This document shows, one piece after another, positions 27,663-36,914 of a DNA stretch of 64,000 nucleotides. The stretch is from Bacteroidota bacterium (lineage in GTDB: Bacteria; Bacteroidota; Bacteroidia; Bacteroidales; F082). The notes below the pieces were generated by a model that ran no database searches, was not told the origin of the DNA, and saw only the letters and a list, made by a program, of their open reading frames with translations. The stretch is from contig JADJXJ010000001.1 of the NCBI GenBank assembly GCA_016715945.1, positions 1,922,001 to 1,986,000 on the forward strand, given 5' to 3'. Positions within the stretch are counted from its first letter, which is position 1. Each line of letters starts with the position of its first letter. The translations under genes were made by a program, and so were the position numbers.

Positions 27663-29294
27663 ATGGCAAAAGACATCTATTTCGACCTGGAAGCAAGAGA
27701 GAAGCTCAAAAAAGGAGTTGACGCACTCTCCAACGCAGTAAAAGTGACACTCGGACCCAAAGGCCGCAATGTGATCATTGAAAAATCGTTCGGTGCACCT
27801 CAGATCACCAAGGACGGTGTTACTGTGGCCAAGGAAGTGGAACTGAAAGACCCGGTTGAAAACATGGGTGCACAGATGGTGAAGGAAGTGGCCTCGAAAA
27901 CCAACGATATCGCAGGCGACGGTACCACCACCGCTACTGTGCTGGCTCAGGCCATCATCACCACCGGTATGAAAAACGTTACCGCCGGTGCCAACCCGAT
28001 GGACCTCAAAAGAGGTATCGACAAAGCTGTTGAGAGAGTTAAGGAATCGCTCAAGGCCCAAACCCAGGAAGTTGGCGAAAACAACGAAAAGATCAAGCAG
28101 GTTGCTTCGATTTCGGCCAACAACGATACCACCATCGGCAGCCTGATTGCCGAAGCCATGTCGAAGGTGAAAAAAGAAGGTGTAATCACCGTAGAAGAAG
28201 CCAAAGGTATGGAAACTTATGTGGACGTGGTTGAAGGTATGCAGTTCGACCGCGGCTACATCTCTCCCTACTTCATCACTAATGCCGAGAAGATGGAAGC
28301 TGTGTACGAAAATCCCTTCATCCTGATCCACGACAAAAAGATCTCGGTGATGAAGGACCTGCTGCCCATCCTCGAAAAGAGCCTGCAAACCGGCCGTCCG
28401 CTCATCATCATTGCCGAAGACGTAGAAGGCGAAGCCCTTGCCACCCTCGTGGTCAACAGGCTCCGTGGTTCGCTCAAGGTGGCTGCTGTTAAAGCTCCCG
28501 GATTTGGCGACCGCAGGAAAGAAATGCTCGAAGACATTGCCGTGCTCACCGGTGGCGTAGTGATTTCGGAAGAAAAAGGCTACCGCCTCGAAGACACCAC
28601 CCTCGATATGCTCGGTAAGGCCGATAAGGTTACCATCACCAAGGACAACACCACCATCGTAAGCGGCCATGGCAGCAAAGCCAGCATCGATGCACGCGTT
28701 GCCCAGATCCGCAAGCAGATCGAAACCACCACTTCGGACTACGACCGCGAAAAACTGCAGGAACGTCTGGCTAAACTGGCCGGTGGTGTAGCTGTGATTT
28801 ATGTGGGCGCTGCCAGCGAAGTGGAAATGAAAGAAAAGAAAGACCGCTTCGAAGACGCCCTCAACGCCACCCGTGCAGCCATCGAAGAAGGTATCATCCC
28901 CGGCGGTGGTGTTGGTTTCATCCGCGCCATTGAGGCCCTGGCCGACCTGAAAGGCGAAAACGAAGACGAAAATACCGGTATCTCCATCATCAGGCGTGCA
29001 CTCGAAGAACCCCTGCGCCAGATTGTTGAAAACTCCGGCCTGGAAGGCAGTGTGGTTGTAAACCGCGTGAAAGAAGGTAAAGGCGACTTTGGTTACAACG
29101 CCCGCACCGAAAGGTTCGAAAACCTGCTCGAAGCCGGTGTAATCGACCCGACCAAAGTGGCCCGCGTAGCCCTCGAAAATGCAGCCTCCATTGCCGGTAT
29201 GTTGCTCACTACCGAATGCGTGCTGGTTGAACACAAAGAACCCAAAGACAAAAACATGCCCCCAATGAACAGCGGAATGGATGGCATGATGTAA
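27663..29294 (+). CDS. groEL: Chaperonin GroEL
   Basis: A 543-residue GroEL with the ATP site GDGTTTATVLAQAI, TLGPKGRNVIIEKSFG near the N-terminus, and AVKAPGFGDRRKEMLEDIA in the apical region. It ends in a Met/Gly-rich tail (PMNSGMDGMM). It folds client proteins in its double-ring cavity together with GroES. Full length and highly codon-biased, which also creates a long open antisense frame over the gene. Confidence 0.99.
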   Translation: MAKDIYFDLEAREKLKKGVDALSNAVKVTLGPKGRNVIIEKSFGAPQITKDGVTVAKEVELKDPVENMGAQMVKEVASKTNDIAGDGTTTATVLAQAIITTGMKNVTAGANPMDLKRGIDKAVERVKESLKAQTQEVGENNEKIKQVASISANNDTTIGSLIAEAMSKVKKEGVITVEEAKGMETYVDVVEGMQFDRGYISPYFITNAEKMEAVYENPFILIHDKKISVMKDLLPILEKSLQTGRPLIIIAEDVEGEALATLVVNRLRGSLKVAAVKAPGFGDRRKEMLEDIAVLTGGVVISEEKGYRLEDTTLDMLGKADKVTITKDNTTIVSGHGSKASIDARVAQIRKQIETTTSDYDREKLQERLAKLAGGVAVIYVGAASEVEMKEKKDRFEDALNATRAAIEEGIIPGGGVGFIRAIEALADLKGENEDENTGISIIRRALEEPLRQIVENSGLEGSVVVNRVKEGKGDFGYNARTERFENLLEAGVIDPTKVARVALENAASIAGMLLTTECVLVEHKEPKDKNMPPMNSGMDGMM

Positions 29295-29319
29295 TCCTTC
29301 ATAAAATCCTTCCAAAAAT

Positions 29320-29348
29320 AAAAAGCCTTCCTCACGGAAGGCTTTTTT
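29320..29348 (+). terminator. Terminator of groES-groEL
   Basis: AAAAAGCCTTCC pairs with GGAAGGCTTTTT around a TCAC loop, followed by a T run. Confidence 0.88.
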
Positions 29349-29486
29349 ATTAATAGCGTGTAACTCATTACTATTCAGTAAACTAAAAATTATCGAAATA
29401 AAATAACTTTATTTTGTTTAATTTTTTGAACAATTTTTTAAACAAAATGAGCTGCACCCTGTTTATAAGTTCGAAAAAAGTAAATC

Positions 29487-30233
29487 ATGAAAAATCTGAA
29501 CGGACACACTGACCTGCTCAACGGAAAGCATCACAGCAACGGAAACGGTCACCACAGCCATACAAACGGCTTCCACTCGCAGAGCGAACTTGACCTGATT
29601 GGCGACGAGCATGTGGCCACAAGCATCGACACCCCCATGAGGGAGGACGCATTTGAATTGAGCGACGAGGCCAAAATTGCCAGAATTGAGCGGCATTTCG
29701 AGCAGATCATGCACACCCTTGGGCTCGACCTGACCGACGACAGCCTCAAAGGCACGCCGCGGCGGGTGGCCAAGATGTATGTAAAAGAAATTTTCCGCGG
29801 GCTGAATCCCGAAAACAAGCCTGCACCCTCCATATTCGAAAACAAGTTTCGGTATGGCCAGATGCTGGTCGAAAAAAGCATCAACCTGAACAGCACCTGC
29901 GAGCACCATTTTCTGCCCATTTTTGGCAAAGCCCATGTGGCATACATTGCCAAAGACGGAGTGATTGGTCTTTCGAAGATCAACCGGATCGTGGATTATT
30001 TTGCCCGACGTCCGCAGGTGCAGGAGCGCCTCACGGTTCAGATAGCCAACGAGCTGAAAAAAGTATTGAACACAGAGGATGTAGCAGTGATTATCGAAGC
30101 AAAACACATGTGCGTGTCTTGCCGCGGCATTCAGGATGAGAGCAGCACTACCCTGACTGCTGAATACTCAGGTGCGTTCAAAAACGAAAAACGCAAGGAA
30201 GAGTTTCTATCGTATATCGGATTGAAAATCTGA
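29487..30233 (+). CDS. folE: GTP cyclohydrolase I, second copy, with a His-rich N-terminal extension
   Basis: A 248-residue GTP cyclohydrolase I. Zinc ligands C138 and H141 (STCEHHF) and C209 (KHMCVSCRG) are present, with the core GLSKINRIVDYFARRPQVQERL. The first 32 residues are low-complexity and contain seven histidines (H7, H15, H16, H22, H23, H25, H30) among Asn, Gly and Ser, a metal-binding look that the first copy lacks. The core resembles enterobacterial FolE more than the 4.5-kb copy does. It may serve another pterin or deazapurine pathway, or work under metal limitation; neither is shown. Confidence 0.94.
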   Translation: MKNLNGHTDLLNGKHHSNGNGHHSHTNGFHSQSELDLIGDEHVATSIDTPMREDAFELSDEAKIARIERHFEQIMHTLGLDLTDDSLKGTPRRVAKMYVKEIFRGLNPENKPAPSIFENKFRYGQMLVEKSINLNSTCEHHFLPIFGKAHVAYIAKDGVIGLSKINRIVDYFARRPQVQERLTVQIANELKKVLNTEDVAVIIEAKHMCVSCRGIQDESSTTLTAEYSGAFKNEKRKEEFLSYIGLKI

Positions 30234-30273
30234 CCCTTACTCCATCAACTCCATATATACTTCCCTCAACCCC

Positions 30274-30316
30274 GAGCCCCGATGGCGCCCCAATCGCCAG
30301 GAGGGCTCATTTTTTT
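30274..30316. terminator. Hairpin terminator between folE and the EEP gene
   Basis: GAGCCC pairs with GGGCTC and the inner TGGCG with CGCCA, followed on the plus strand by a run of seven T residues. It ends the second folE and lies just downstream of the convergent EEP gene. Confidence 0.7.
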
Positions 30317-31361
30317 AATTAGCCGCCTTCACAACGATGATGTAAGACGGGAAGTGGTCGCTGTATCCACCCATGAATTCCCCTCCCACATAGGTACGGA
30401 AAGGGTATCCCTTGAACCGGCCGCTCCGTTGGGTAAGTTCCACTTTGTTGTGCACACGGGCTGTATGGAATCGATACGATGAATAATTATCACCTAACCA
30501 GGCCTGGCTGATTACAATCTGGTCGAAAAGGCTCCAGGTATCGCGCCAGGCATTGGAGCCTATACCTTTCTGATAAAGTGCATACATGGGGTTGTAAAAA
30601 TCACCGGGCTTCAGGGCATTCGTGCTGCCCTTGGCGCGCAATCCCTCCGTGAGGCTTTTGTTGGTGGGATTGTCGTTAAGGTCGCCCATCTTAATGATTT
30701 TTGCGTTAGGGTCGATGCTCAAAAGCGAGTCAGTAATATGCCGCGCAAGTTTGGCAGCTGCCATGCGCAGGGGCATGGAACGTTTTTCGCCTCCCCTTCT
30801 GCTGGGCCAGTGACCGACAATAATGTGTATGCGCTCGCCGTCGAAATCGCCCGAGACCACCAGTTGATCTCTTGTACGGAAATCGGGCATGCCATCAACG
30901 GTAAGGCGATAGCTTTTGTGGTGAACCGGTTTAAAATATTTTGCTTGGTAAAACATGGCTACATCCACGCCCCGTCTATCGGGCGAGTGGTAATGAATGA
31001 TCTGATAGTTTCGATTAGCAATGGCAGGCATTCTGGCCAGATCTTCGAGCACCTGACGGTTTTCGACCTCGGCAACCCCCAGAATGGCAGCCCCATCAGG
31101 CGAAAAATCAAGTCCAATAGATTGGATTGCTTCGGCCATGCGTCCCAGTTTGTGGAGATATCTTTTGCCATCCCAACGTGCTGCTCCCAGAGGTGTGAAC
31201 TCCTCATCGTTTGTCAGCGGGTCGTTGATGGTGTCGTACAAGTTTTCGAGATTGTAAAAAGCAATACAGCCCACCTTGAATTGCCTCTCCTGGGCAAATC
31301 CCTTCCCAGAACCCAGCAGCAGCGAAAGCAACAGCAAAAATGTAATACCAGATTTCATCAT
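30315..31361 (-). CDS. Secreted endonuclease/exonuclease/phosphatase (EEP) family protein
   Basis: A 348-residue protein with a signal peptide (GITFLLLLSLLLGSGKGFAQ). Motifs of the EEP superfamily, which cuts phosphodiester or phosphomonoester bonds with a divalent metal, are present in order: FYNLENLYD (Asn at the active site), GVAEVEN (metal-binding Glu), PDRRGVDVA, VGHWPSRRGG (catalytic His), MGDLNDNP (Asp/Asn) and SDHFP (final Asp-His). All catalytic positions are intact. The subfamily is the one found with OB-fold domains in secreted nucleases. It is divergent from a TonB receptor and an OB-fold-like lipoprotein, suggesting joint use of an extracellular nucleic acid or phosphoester. Confidence 0.92.
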   Translation of the reverse strand: MMKSGITFLLLLSLLLGSGKGFAQERQFKVGCIAFYNLENLYDTINDPLTNDEEFTPLGAARWDGKRYLHKLGRMAEAIQSIGLDFSPDGAAILGVAEVENRQVLEDLARMPAIANRNYQIIHYHSPDRRGVDVAMFYQAKYFKPVHHKSYRLTVDGMPDFRTRDQLVVSGDFDGERIHIIVGHWPSRRGGEKRSMPLRMAAAKLARHITDSLLSIDPNAKIIKMGDLNDNPTNKSLTEGLRAKGSTNALKPGDFYNPMYALYQKGIGSNAWRDTWSLFDQIVISQAWLGDNYSSYRFHTARVHNKVELTQRSGRFKGYPFRTYVGGEFMGGYSDHFPSYIIVVKAAN

Positions 31362-31407
31362 TTTGTCATTTTGAACCCGGCAACGCTGCCGGATCGCATC
31401 TTTCTGC

Positions 31408-31415
31408 CAAAATTA
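31408..31415 (-). promoter_or_regulatory. -7 promoter box (TAATTTTG on the minus strand) for the EEP gene
   Basis: Exact TAnnTTTG match 47 bases upstream of the start codon. Confidence 0.5.
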
Positions 31416-31528
31416 GGACATTGTCATGATTGTTTGCCTTACCAAATAAATCAACGGAGTTAAATTGCCGTTAAGTGGCTTAATAGCGCAATTTATCTTC
31501 CTTTAATGCCAGCTAGTCAACATTCCAC

Positions 31529-31536
31529 TACCTTTG
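31529..31536 (+). promoter_or_regulatory. -7 promoter box (TACCTTTG) for the TonB receptor operon
   Basis: Exact TAnnTTTG match 30 bases upstream of the receptor start, predicting a leader of about 23 bases. Confidence 0.55.
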
Positions 31537-31565
31537 CCGGATATTGAAAAGTTAGGATTCTGTAT

Positions 31566-34082
31566 ATGAGAAAAAAACTACTCATTTTGCTGGGTGCACT
31601 TGCTTTCGGGCATTTTCTCCCTGCCCAGACCGACACCTCTGTGATGGTGAACCAGGCGGCGCTTCCGGTGATTACCCTTACCGAGGGCGAGCTTGACGGA
31701 GGCAGGGCTGCCAACGATATCTCAGGCCTGCTTCAGTCGTCGAGGGACATTTTTGTTTCGACAGCCGGTTTCAACTTTAGTTCGGTGAGGTTTCGCATGC
31801 GCGGTCTGGATTCGGAAAACACCACTGTACTGTTTAACGGTGTGAGCATGAACGATCTGGAGACAGGTCGGGCCAGCTATTCCACCTGGGGCGGACTGAA
31901 CGATGCCACCCGTTTCACGGAAGTGAGCAATGGCATTGGTACGTCCGACTGGTCGTTTGGTGGCATTGGCGGTGTGACCAACATACTTGGCCGGGCCAGT
32001 CAGTTTCGCAAGGCGCTCAATCTGAGCTATGCCGCCAGCAACCGCAGCTACAACAACCGCCTGATGCTCCTCTATGCCACCGGCATGCAGGAAAATGGCT
32101 GGGCGGTGACACTGAACGGCTCGCGCCGATGGGCTGTAAATGGTTATGTGCCTGGCACTTTCTACGATGCATGGTCGTGGTTTGCTTCCGTCGAAAAAAG
32201 ACTGAATAGTAAACACAGCTTTGGGCTGATTGCTTTTGCTGCGCCAACAAAACGCGGCATGGCTTCGGTGTCGGTGCAGGAAGCTTACGATCTGGCAGGA
32301 ACAAACTACTACAACGCCAACTGGGGCTACCAGAACGGAAAAATACGCAACGCCAGGGTTAACTCATACAACCAGCCGGTCATCCAACTCTCGCACTACT
32401 GGACGCCCGGCGAGAAAACCACTGTCCAGACCACCGCCTTCACCTGGTTTGGGCCAGGAGGAAGCACGGCCCTCGACTGGAACGAAGCCAACGACCCGAG
32501 ACCAGACTATTACCGCAACCTGCCCAGCTATTGGAAACAACGGTCCGACGAGAGCAATTATGCCTATTATCTTGACCAGTGGACCAATAATGAGCAGTTC
32601 AGGCAGCTGCGCTGGGATCATTTCTACTTTGCCAACAGCAAGAATTTGGCTACCATTAACAACGCCAACGGCATTGCCGGAAACACTTACACCGGCAATA
32701 AGTCGAAGTATATTGTGGAAGACCGCCGCATGGACCGCAATATGGTAGGTCTGACGGTCAACGCACAGCACCAGCTGAACGCTGCCACCCGCATTGCCGG
32801 TGGCCTGAGCTATACCAGCTCGAAAACACATCACCACAAGCGGCTCAACGACCTGCTTGGAGGAGATTTCTGGCTCGACATTGACAAATATTCCGACCAG
32901 GAACCATTTGGCATTACGGATGCCTCACAAAACGACCTGCGTCGCCCCAACAGAATCATCAAAGAAGGTGATATTTTTGGCTATGATTACATTGCCAATG
33001 TCAATGCTGCCGAGCTCTGGGCGCAGGCCGAACACAAGTTTCGCAGGCTGGAAACCTATCTTGGTGCAAAAGTCAGCAGCACTGAGTTCTGGCGAACGGG
33101 CAACATGCAAAACGGCCGCTTTCCTGACAACTCTTTCGGGGATGACCAAAAGACGAGTTTTTTGAATTATGGCATTAAAGCAGGAGCCATTTATGCCATC
33201 GACGGCCGTAATTACCTCATGGCCAATGCTGCCATGCTCACCAGGCCTCCTTATTTCCGCGATGTGTACCTCTCGCCCCGCACACGCGACACAAAAGTCA
33301 GCCAAATCAACAACCAAAACTTGCTGGGCGCCGACCTGAACTACATCCTGCGGTCGCCTAATCTCAAGGCCAGGCTCACTGTTTATCATACCGAGGTGCA
33401 TAACGACTTGTGGACCAGAAGCTATTATCACGAAGACCTGCGCGCATTTGTCAATTATGCCATGATTGATGTGGATACGCGCAGCCAGGGCATTGAGTTT
33501 GGCGCCGAAATCAACCTATCGCCTACCCTCTCGGCCCATGCCGTTGCCGGACATGGCATCCATATCTTTACCAACAGGCCCAATGTGACCATTTCGGCAG
33601 ATAACGATTCCAAACTCCTTGCCGAGAACCGGACCGTTTACCTGAAAAACTATTATGTGGGTGGCTCCCCACAAACCATTTATTCAGGTGGTTTGCGCTA
33701 CAACTCCCCAAAATTCTGGTTTGCAGGGCTGAGCGGCAACTACTTCGACAATGCCTACCTGGAACCCAATCCGGACAACCACACCAAAGAAGCCATGAGC
33801 CGCTATGCCGAAGGCGACATCCGCATCGACAAATTGCTCTCACAGAAAAAACTCGATCCGGGATTTACCCTCGATTTCTTCGGGGGAAAATCGTGGCGGG
33901 TGAAGGACGGATTGTTGCTGCTCAACGTAAGCGTGAACAACATCCTCAATCAGCGCGACATCGTTTCCTGGGGATTTGAACAGCTCCGCACCGACCTGCG
34001 CGATCCTGACCGTTTTCCGGCCAAATATGCCTACATGTACGGAACCACTTATTTCGTCAGCCTCACCTACCGAAAAAATTAA
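31566..34082 (+). CDS. TonB-dependent outer-membrane receptor
   Basis: An 838-residue protein with a signal peptide (LLILLGALAFGHFLPAQ), a plug domain (residues about 35-150, with FRMRGLDSENTTVLFNGVSM and WSFGGIGGVTNILGRAS), and a long beta-barrel ending in YMYGTTYFVSLTYRKN. The usual N-terminal carboxypeptidase-like domain of SusC proteins is absent, so it is not a typical SusC. It would import a large or scarce ligand using TonB energy. It starts an operon with the modular lipoprotein 26 bp downstream and diverges from the EEP enzyme; ligand is unknown. Confidence 0.92.
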   Translation: MRKKLLILLGALAFGHFLPAQTDTSVMVNQAALPVITLTEGELDGGRAANDISGLLQSSRDIFVSTAGFNFSSVRFRMRGLDSENTTVLFNGVSMNDLETGRASYSTWGGLNDATRFTEVSNGIGTSDWSFGGIGGVTNILGRASQFRKALNLSYAASNRSYNNRLMLLYATGMQENGWAVTLNGSRRWAVNGYVPGTFYDAWSWFASVEKRLNSKHSFGLIAFAAPTKRGMASVSVQEAYDLAGTNYYNANWGYQNGKIRNARVNSYNQPVIQLSHYWTPGEKTTVQTTAFTWFGPGGSTALDWNEANDPRPDYYRNLPSYWKQRSDESNYAYYLDQWTNNEQFRQLRWDHFYFANSKNLATINNANGIAGNTYTGNKSKYIVEDRRMDRNMVGLTVNAQHQLNAATRIAGGLSYTSSKTHHHKRLNDLLGGDFWLDIDKYSDQEPFGITDASQNDLRRPNRIIKEGDIFGYDYIANVNAAELWAQAEHKFRRLETYLGAKVSSTEFWRTGNMQNGRFPDNSFGDDQKTSFLNYGIKAGAIYAIDGRNYLMANAAMLTRPPYFRDVYLSPRTRDTKVSQINNQNLLGADLNYILRSPNLKARLTVYHTEVHNDLWTRSYYHEDLRAFVNYAMIDVDTRSQGIEFGAEINLSPTLSAHAVAGHGIHIFTNRPNVTISADNDSKLLAENRTVYLKNYYVGGSPQTIYSGGLRYNSPKFWFAGLSGNYFDNAYLEPNPDNHTKEAMSRYAEGDIRIDKLLSQKKLDPGFTLDFFGGKSWRVKDGLLLLNVSVNNILNQRDIVSWGFEQLRTDLRDPDRFPAKYAYMYGTTYFVSLTYRKN

Positions 34083-34108
34083 GACATAAATATTTGATTT
34101 AAAGCAAT

Positions 34109-36730
34109 ATGAAAAAGTTTCAGCTCATCACCTCATTTTTGATTTTGTTGTTTCTTGCCGGCGCCTGCGTCAAGCAGGAATTCGACAAGCCTCCCATCGG
34201 ACAGCTTCCTGTGGGCGATGTGTACACCATCGGAGACCTCATCAACATGCTCAATACCACCGGAGCTACCCAGTTCAACAAAGATGCATCGGTTTATGCC
34301 GTTGTAACCATGGACGAAACCTCAGGCAACATTTACCGCAATGCATACATTCAGGATGCCACAGGCGCCATCAATGTCAGGCTGAAAGAATCGGGTGGAC
34401 TGCGTGTGGGCGATTCCATCAGGGTGTACCTCAAAAACGTACTTCTGTCCACATACAATGGCATGCGTCAACTCGATAATGTGCACAACGACAGCAATAT
34501 TGTGATCCTGGCCAACCAACGCTACCGCAAGCCTGACACCGTTACCATTCCACAGATCCTGAGCGGAAATTACCAGGCCAAACTCATCTATCTGAAAGAT
34601 GTACAGTTTATTGCCGGGGATACGGCCCGTACCTGGAGCGAAAGCAATGCCACCACAAACCGCATGCTCGAAGATTGCGATGGCAGGACGATCATCGTGC
34701 GCACCAGCAACTTTGCCAATTTTGCTACCAAGAACCTTCCCAACGGCAAGGGCGGACTGGTGGCCGTGGCCGGGGTATTCAACAACACCTGGCAGCTCTA
34801 TGTGCGCACCCTTTCCGAAGTGCAGATGAACGACACGCGTTGTGATGGAGGCGGTGGAGGCGGCGGCCTCACGCCGGTGGATGAGGTAAACCAGAACTTC
34901 GATGGCGTGACTGCCGATGTGGACATCAACTTCCAGGGCTGGTCGAACATTGCCGAAGCCGGCACACGCAAGTGGCAAGGAAAGATATTCAGCGGAAACG
35001 GCTATGCCCAGGCTACCGGTTACAACTCGAACCAGAACAGCATTGTTTCCTGGCTCATCACACCTCCGGTTAAAATGGATGTGGCCAAGAAACTGCGCTT
35101 CAAAACTGCCAAAGCTTTCTGGGCTCATGGAAACGAACAGCCTCTGACCGTGCTGGTATCGAGCAACTTCGACGGCACCAACATTGCCGCTGCATCCTGG
35201 ACACCCATCAATGCCCGCCTGGCCAACCAAAGCGATGCCGACAACGCCTGGATTGAATCGGGCGACATCGACCTGTCGCCTTTCATCCCCGAGGGAAAGA
35301 TTGCTGTTGCTTTCAGATACAACGGAAGCCATACCCTCTCGACCTCTTACCGCATTGACGATGTGTATATCGGCACCCAAAGCGGCGGTGGAGGCGGCGG
35401 TGGAGGCGGCAATGCCGGAACCATCGACAATCCGTTCACCGTGGAGGAAGCCATCGAAAAACAGAATGCCAACCCCTATGTGGTGGGATGGGTGCAAGGA
35501 TATATTGTTGGTGCAGTAAAAAGTGGTGTGAGCAGCGTGAGTTCGGCTGCCGATATTGATTTCTCCGCACCATTCAGTTCGGCAACCAATGTATTGCTGG
35601 CCAGCAACATGAACGAAACCGACTTTACAAAGATGGTGGCAGTCAACCTGCCCTCGGGCACACCGCTGCGCACCCAGGTTAACCTGCTCGACAATCCGGG
35701 TAATCTCAAAAAACAACTCAAAGTAACCAGCACGCTGCGCACTTATTTCGGCATTGCCGGATTGCGCGATGCCCCCGGACAGACCGGCGACTTTGTGCTG
35801 CAGGGCAGTGGCGGTGGTGGCGGTGGCGGCACCGGCACCCAGAACGACCCCTTCACCGTAGCCCAGGGCATTGAAAAGCAAAATGCCACGCCCTATGTAG
35901 TAGGCTGGGTCAGAGGTTATATTGTTGGTTCGGTCAAAAGCGGGGTTAGCTCCATCAGTTCCTCGGCCGATATTCACTGGACAGGGCCTTTCACTTCAGC
36001 CACGAATGTGCTGATTGCCGACTCGCCCACCGAAAATGATTACACCAAATGCATTGCCGTGAACCTGCCCGCAGGCTCAGCCCTGCGCACACAGGTCAAT
36101 CTGATGGATAATCCCGGCAACCTCGGAAAACGTCTCTCCGTGACAGGCACATTGCGCACCTATTTTGGCATTGCCGGATTGCGCGATGCCCCCGGAACCA
36201 CCAGCGATTTCGTGCTCGAAGGCGGCGGTGGCGGCGGTGGCGGCGGAAATACTATTTTCTCCGAAGATTTTGTCACGAATCTTGGAGTATTCTCAGCCGT
36301 GAGCGTGGTTGGTGATCAGGTATGGACCTGGGGCAATTTCGACGGCGGATGCGCAGTGATGACAGGTTATGTCAACCCCAACCGCTTACCCAACGAAGAC
36401 TGGCTCATTTCGCCTGCCATCAACCTCACCGGCATCAACAATGCCGTGCTCAATATCCGTCAGGCAGCCAACTTCGTGAGCAATGAGTGGTCGTTCCTGC
36501 AAGTCATGGTTTCGACCAACTACACCGGCGGAAATCCCAACGACGCCACCTGGACAGAGCTCACCGTACCCAACAGGCCCTCCGGAAACAACTGGACTTT
36601 TGTAGACAGCGGCGACATCAGCCTGGCTGCCTATGGCGGACAGTCCAACGTGCGCATCGCCTTCCGGTATCGCTCTTCTGAAACAATTGCCTCGACCTGG
36701 GAAGTGAGCAAGGTCGTAGTAAAGAACTAG
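34109..36730 (+). CDS. Modular surface lipoprotein: DUF5689 OB-fold-like, jelly-roll and duplicated modules with polyglycine linkers
   Basis: An 873-residue lipoprotein (lipobox LAGAC). Region 1, about 30-245, is DUF5689-like, with OB-fold features such as YIQDATGAINVRL and RVGDSIRVYL. Seven glycines (247-253) lead to a choice-of-anchor-type jelly roll (about 255-424). Nine glycines (426-434) precede module A (441-566); a second Gly run precedes module B (580-705), which matches A at 92 of 126 positions by hand alignment and resembles DUF6359. A last Gly run leads to a second jelly roll (715-873). No T9SS sorting domain is seen. It probably acts as the surface partner of the TonB receptor; ligand is unknown. 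Confidence 0.85.
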   Translation: MKKFQLITSFLILLFLAGACVKQEFDKPPIGQLPVGDVYTIGDLINMLNTTGATQFNKDASVYAVVTMDETSGNIYRNAYIQDATGAINVRLKESGGLRVGDSIRVYLKNVLLSTYNGMRQLDNVHNDSNIVILANQRYRKPDTVTIPQILSGNYQAKLIYLKDVQFIAGDTARTWSESNATTNRMLEDCDGRTIIVRTSNFANFATKNLPNGKGGLVAVAGVFNNTWQLYVRTLSEVQMNDTRCDGGGGGGGLTPVDEVNQNFDGVTADVDINFQGWSNIAEAGTRKWQGKIFSGNGYAQATGYNSNQNSIVSWLITPPVKMDVAKKLRFKTAKAFWAHGNEQPLTVLVSSNFDGTNIAAASWTPINARLANQSDADNAWIESGDIDLSPFIPEGKIAVAFRYNGSHTLSTSYRIDDVYIGTQSGGGGGGGGGNAGTIDNPFTVEEAIEKQNANPYVVGWVQGYIVGAVKSGVSSVSSAADIDFSAPFSSATNVLLASNMNETDFTKMVAVNLPSGTPLRTQVNLLDNPGNLKKQLKVTSTLRTYFGIAGLRDAPGQTGDFVLQGSGGGGGGGTGTQNDPFTVAQGIEKQNATPYVVGWVRGYIVGSVKSGVSSISSSADIHWTGPFTSATNVLIADSPTENDYTKCIAVNLPAGSALRTQVNLMDNPGNLGKRLSVTGTLRTYFGIAGLRDAPGTTSDFVLEGGGGGGGGGNTIFSEDFVTNLGVFSAVSVVGDQVWTWGNFDGGCAVMTGYVNPNRLPNEDWLISPAINLTGINNAVLNIRQAANFVSNEWSFLQVMVSTNYTGGNPNDATWTELTVPNRPSGNNWTFVDSGDISLAAYGGQSNVRIAFRYRSSETIASTWEVSKVVVKN
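35429..35806 (+). repeat. Internal direct repeat, copy A of a duplicated 126-residue module
   Basis: In-frame module of the surface lipoprotein, from NPFTVEEAIEKQNANPYVVG to the Gly-rich linker. Copy B is at 35846-36223. Confidence 0.9.
35846..36223 (+). repeat. Internal direct repeat, copy B of a duplicated 126-residue module
   Basis: In-frame second copy, from DPFTVAQGIEKQNATPYVVG onward, sharing the identical segment LRTYFGIAGLRDAPG with copy A. Confidence 0.9.
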
Positions 36731-36748
36731 TCAGCACACCTGCAAAAC

Positions 36749-36786
36749 AAAATGGCCACCTGACAGATCGGGTGGCCATTTTTTAT
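36749..36786 (+). terminator. Terminator of the TonB receptor-lipoprotein operon
   Basis: AAAATGGCCACC pairs with GGTGGCCATTTT, followed by further T residues. Confidence 0.88.
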
Positions 36787-36914
36787 TGTCAAGGTCGGTA
36801 GAGCTACTCACAAGGTTCGACAGGCTGCCGGGCCGGACACCATCACGGCTCACTTATTTTTTGCAATTTTGCACCTTTAAACGACGTTTGATCAAAGCAT
36901 AACAATCATTCAGC

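Noticed and set aside
27648..29315. A 555-codon open frame antisense to groEL
   Set aside because: It is a shadow created by strong codon bias of groEL; it has no sensible start and no recognisable protein.
34322..35977. A 551-codon open frame antisense to the modular lipoprotein
   Set aside because: It arises from repetitive glycine-rich coding DNA and mirrors the sense repeats; no independent features.
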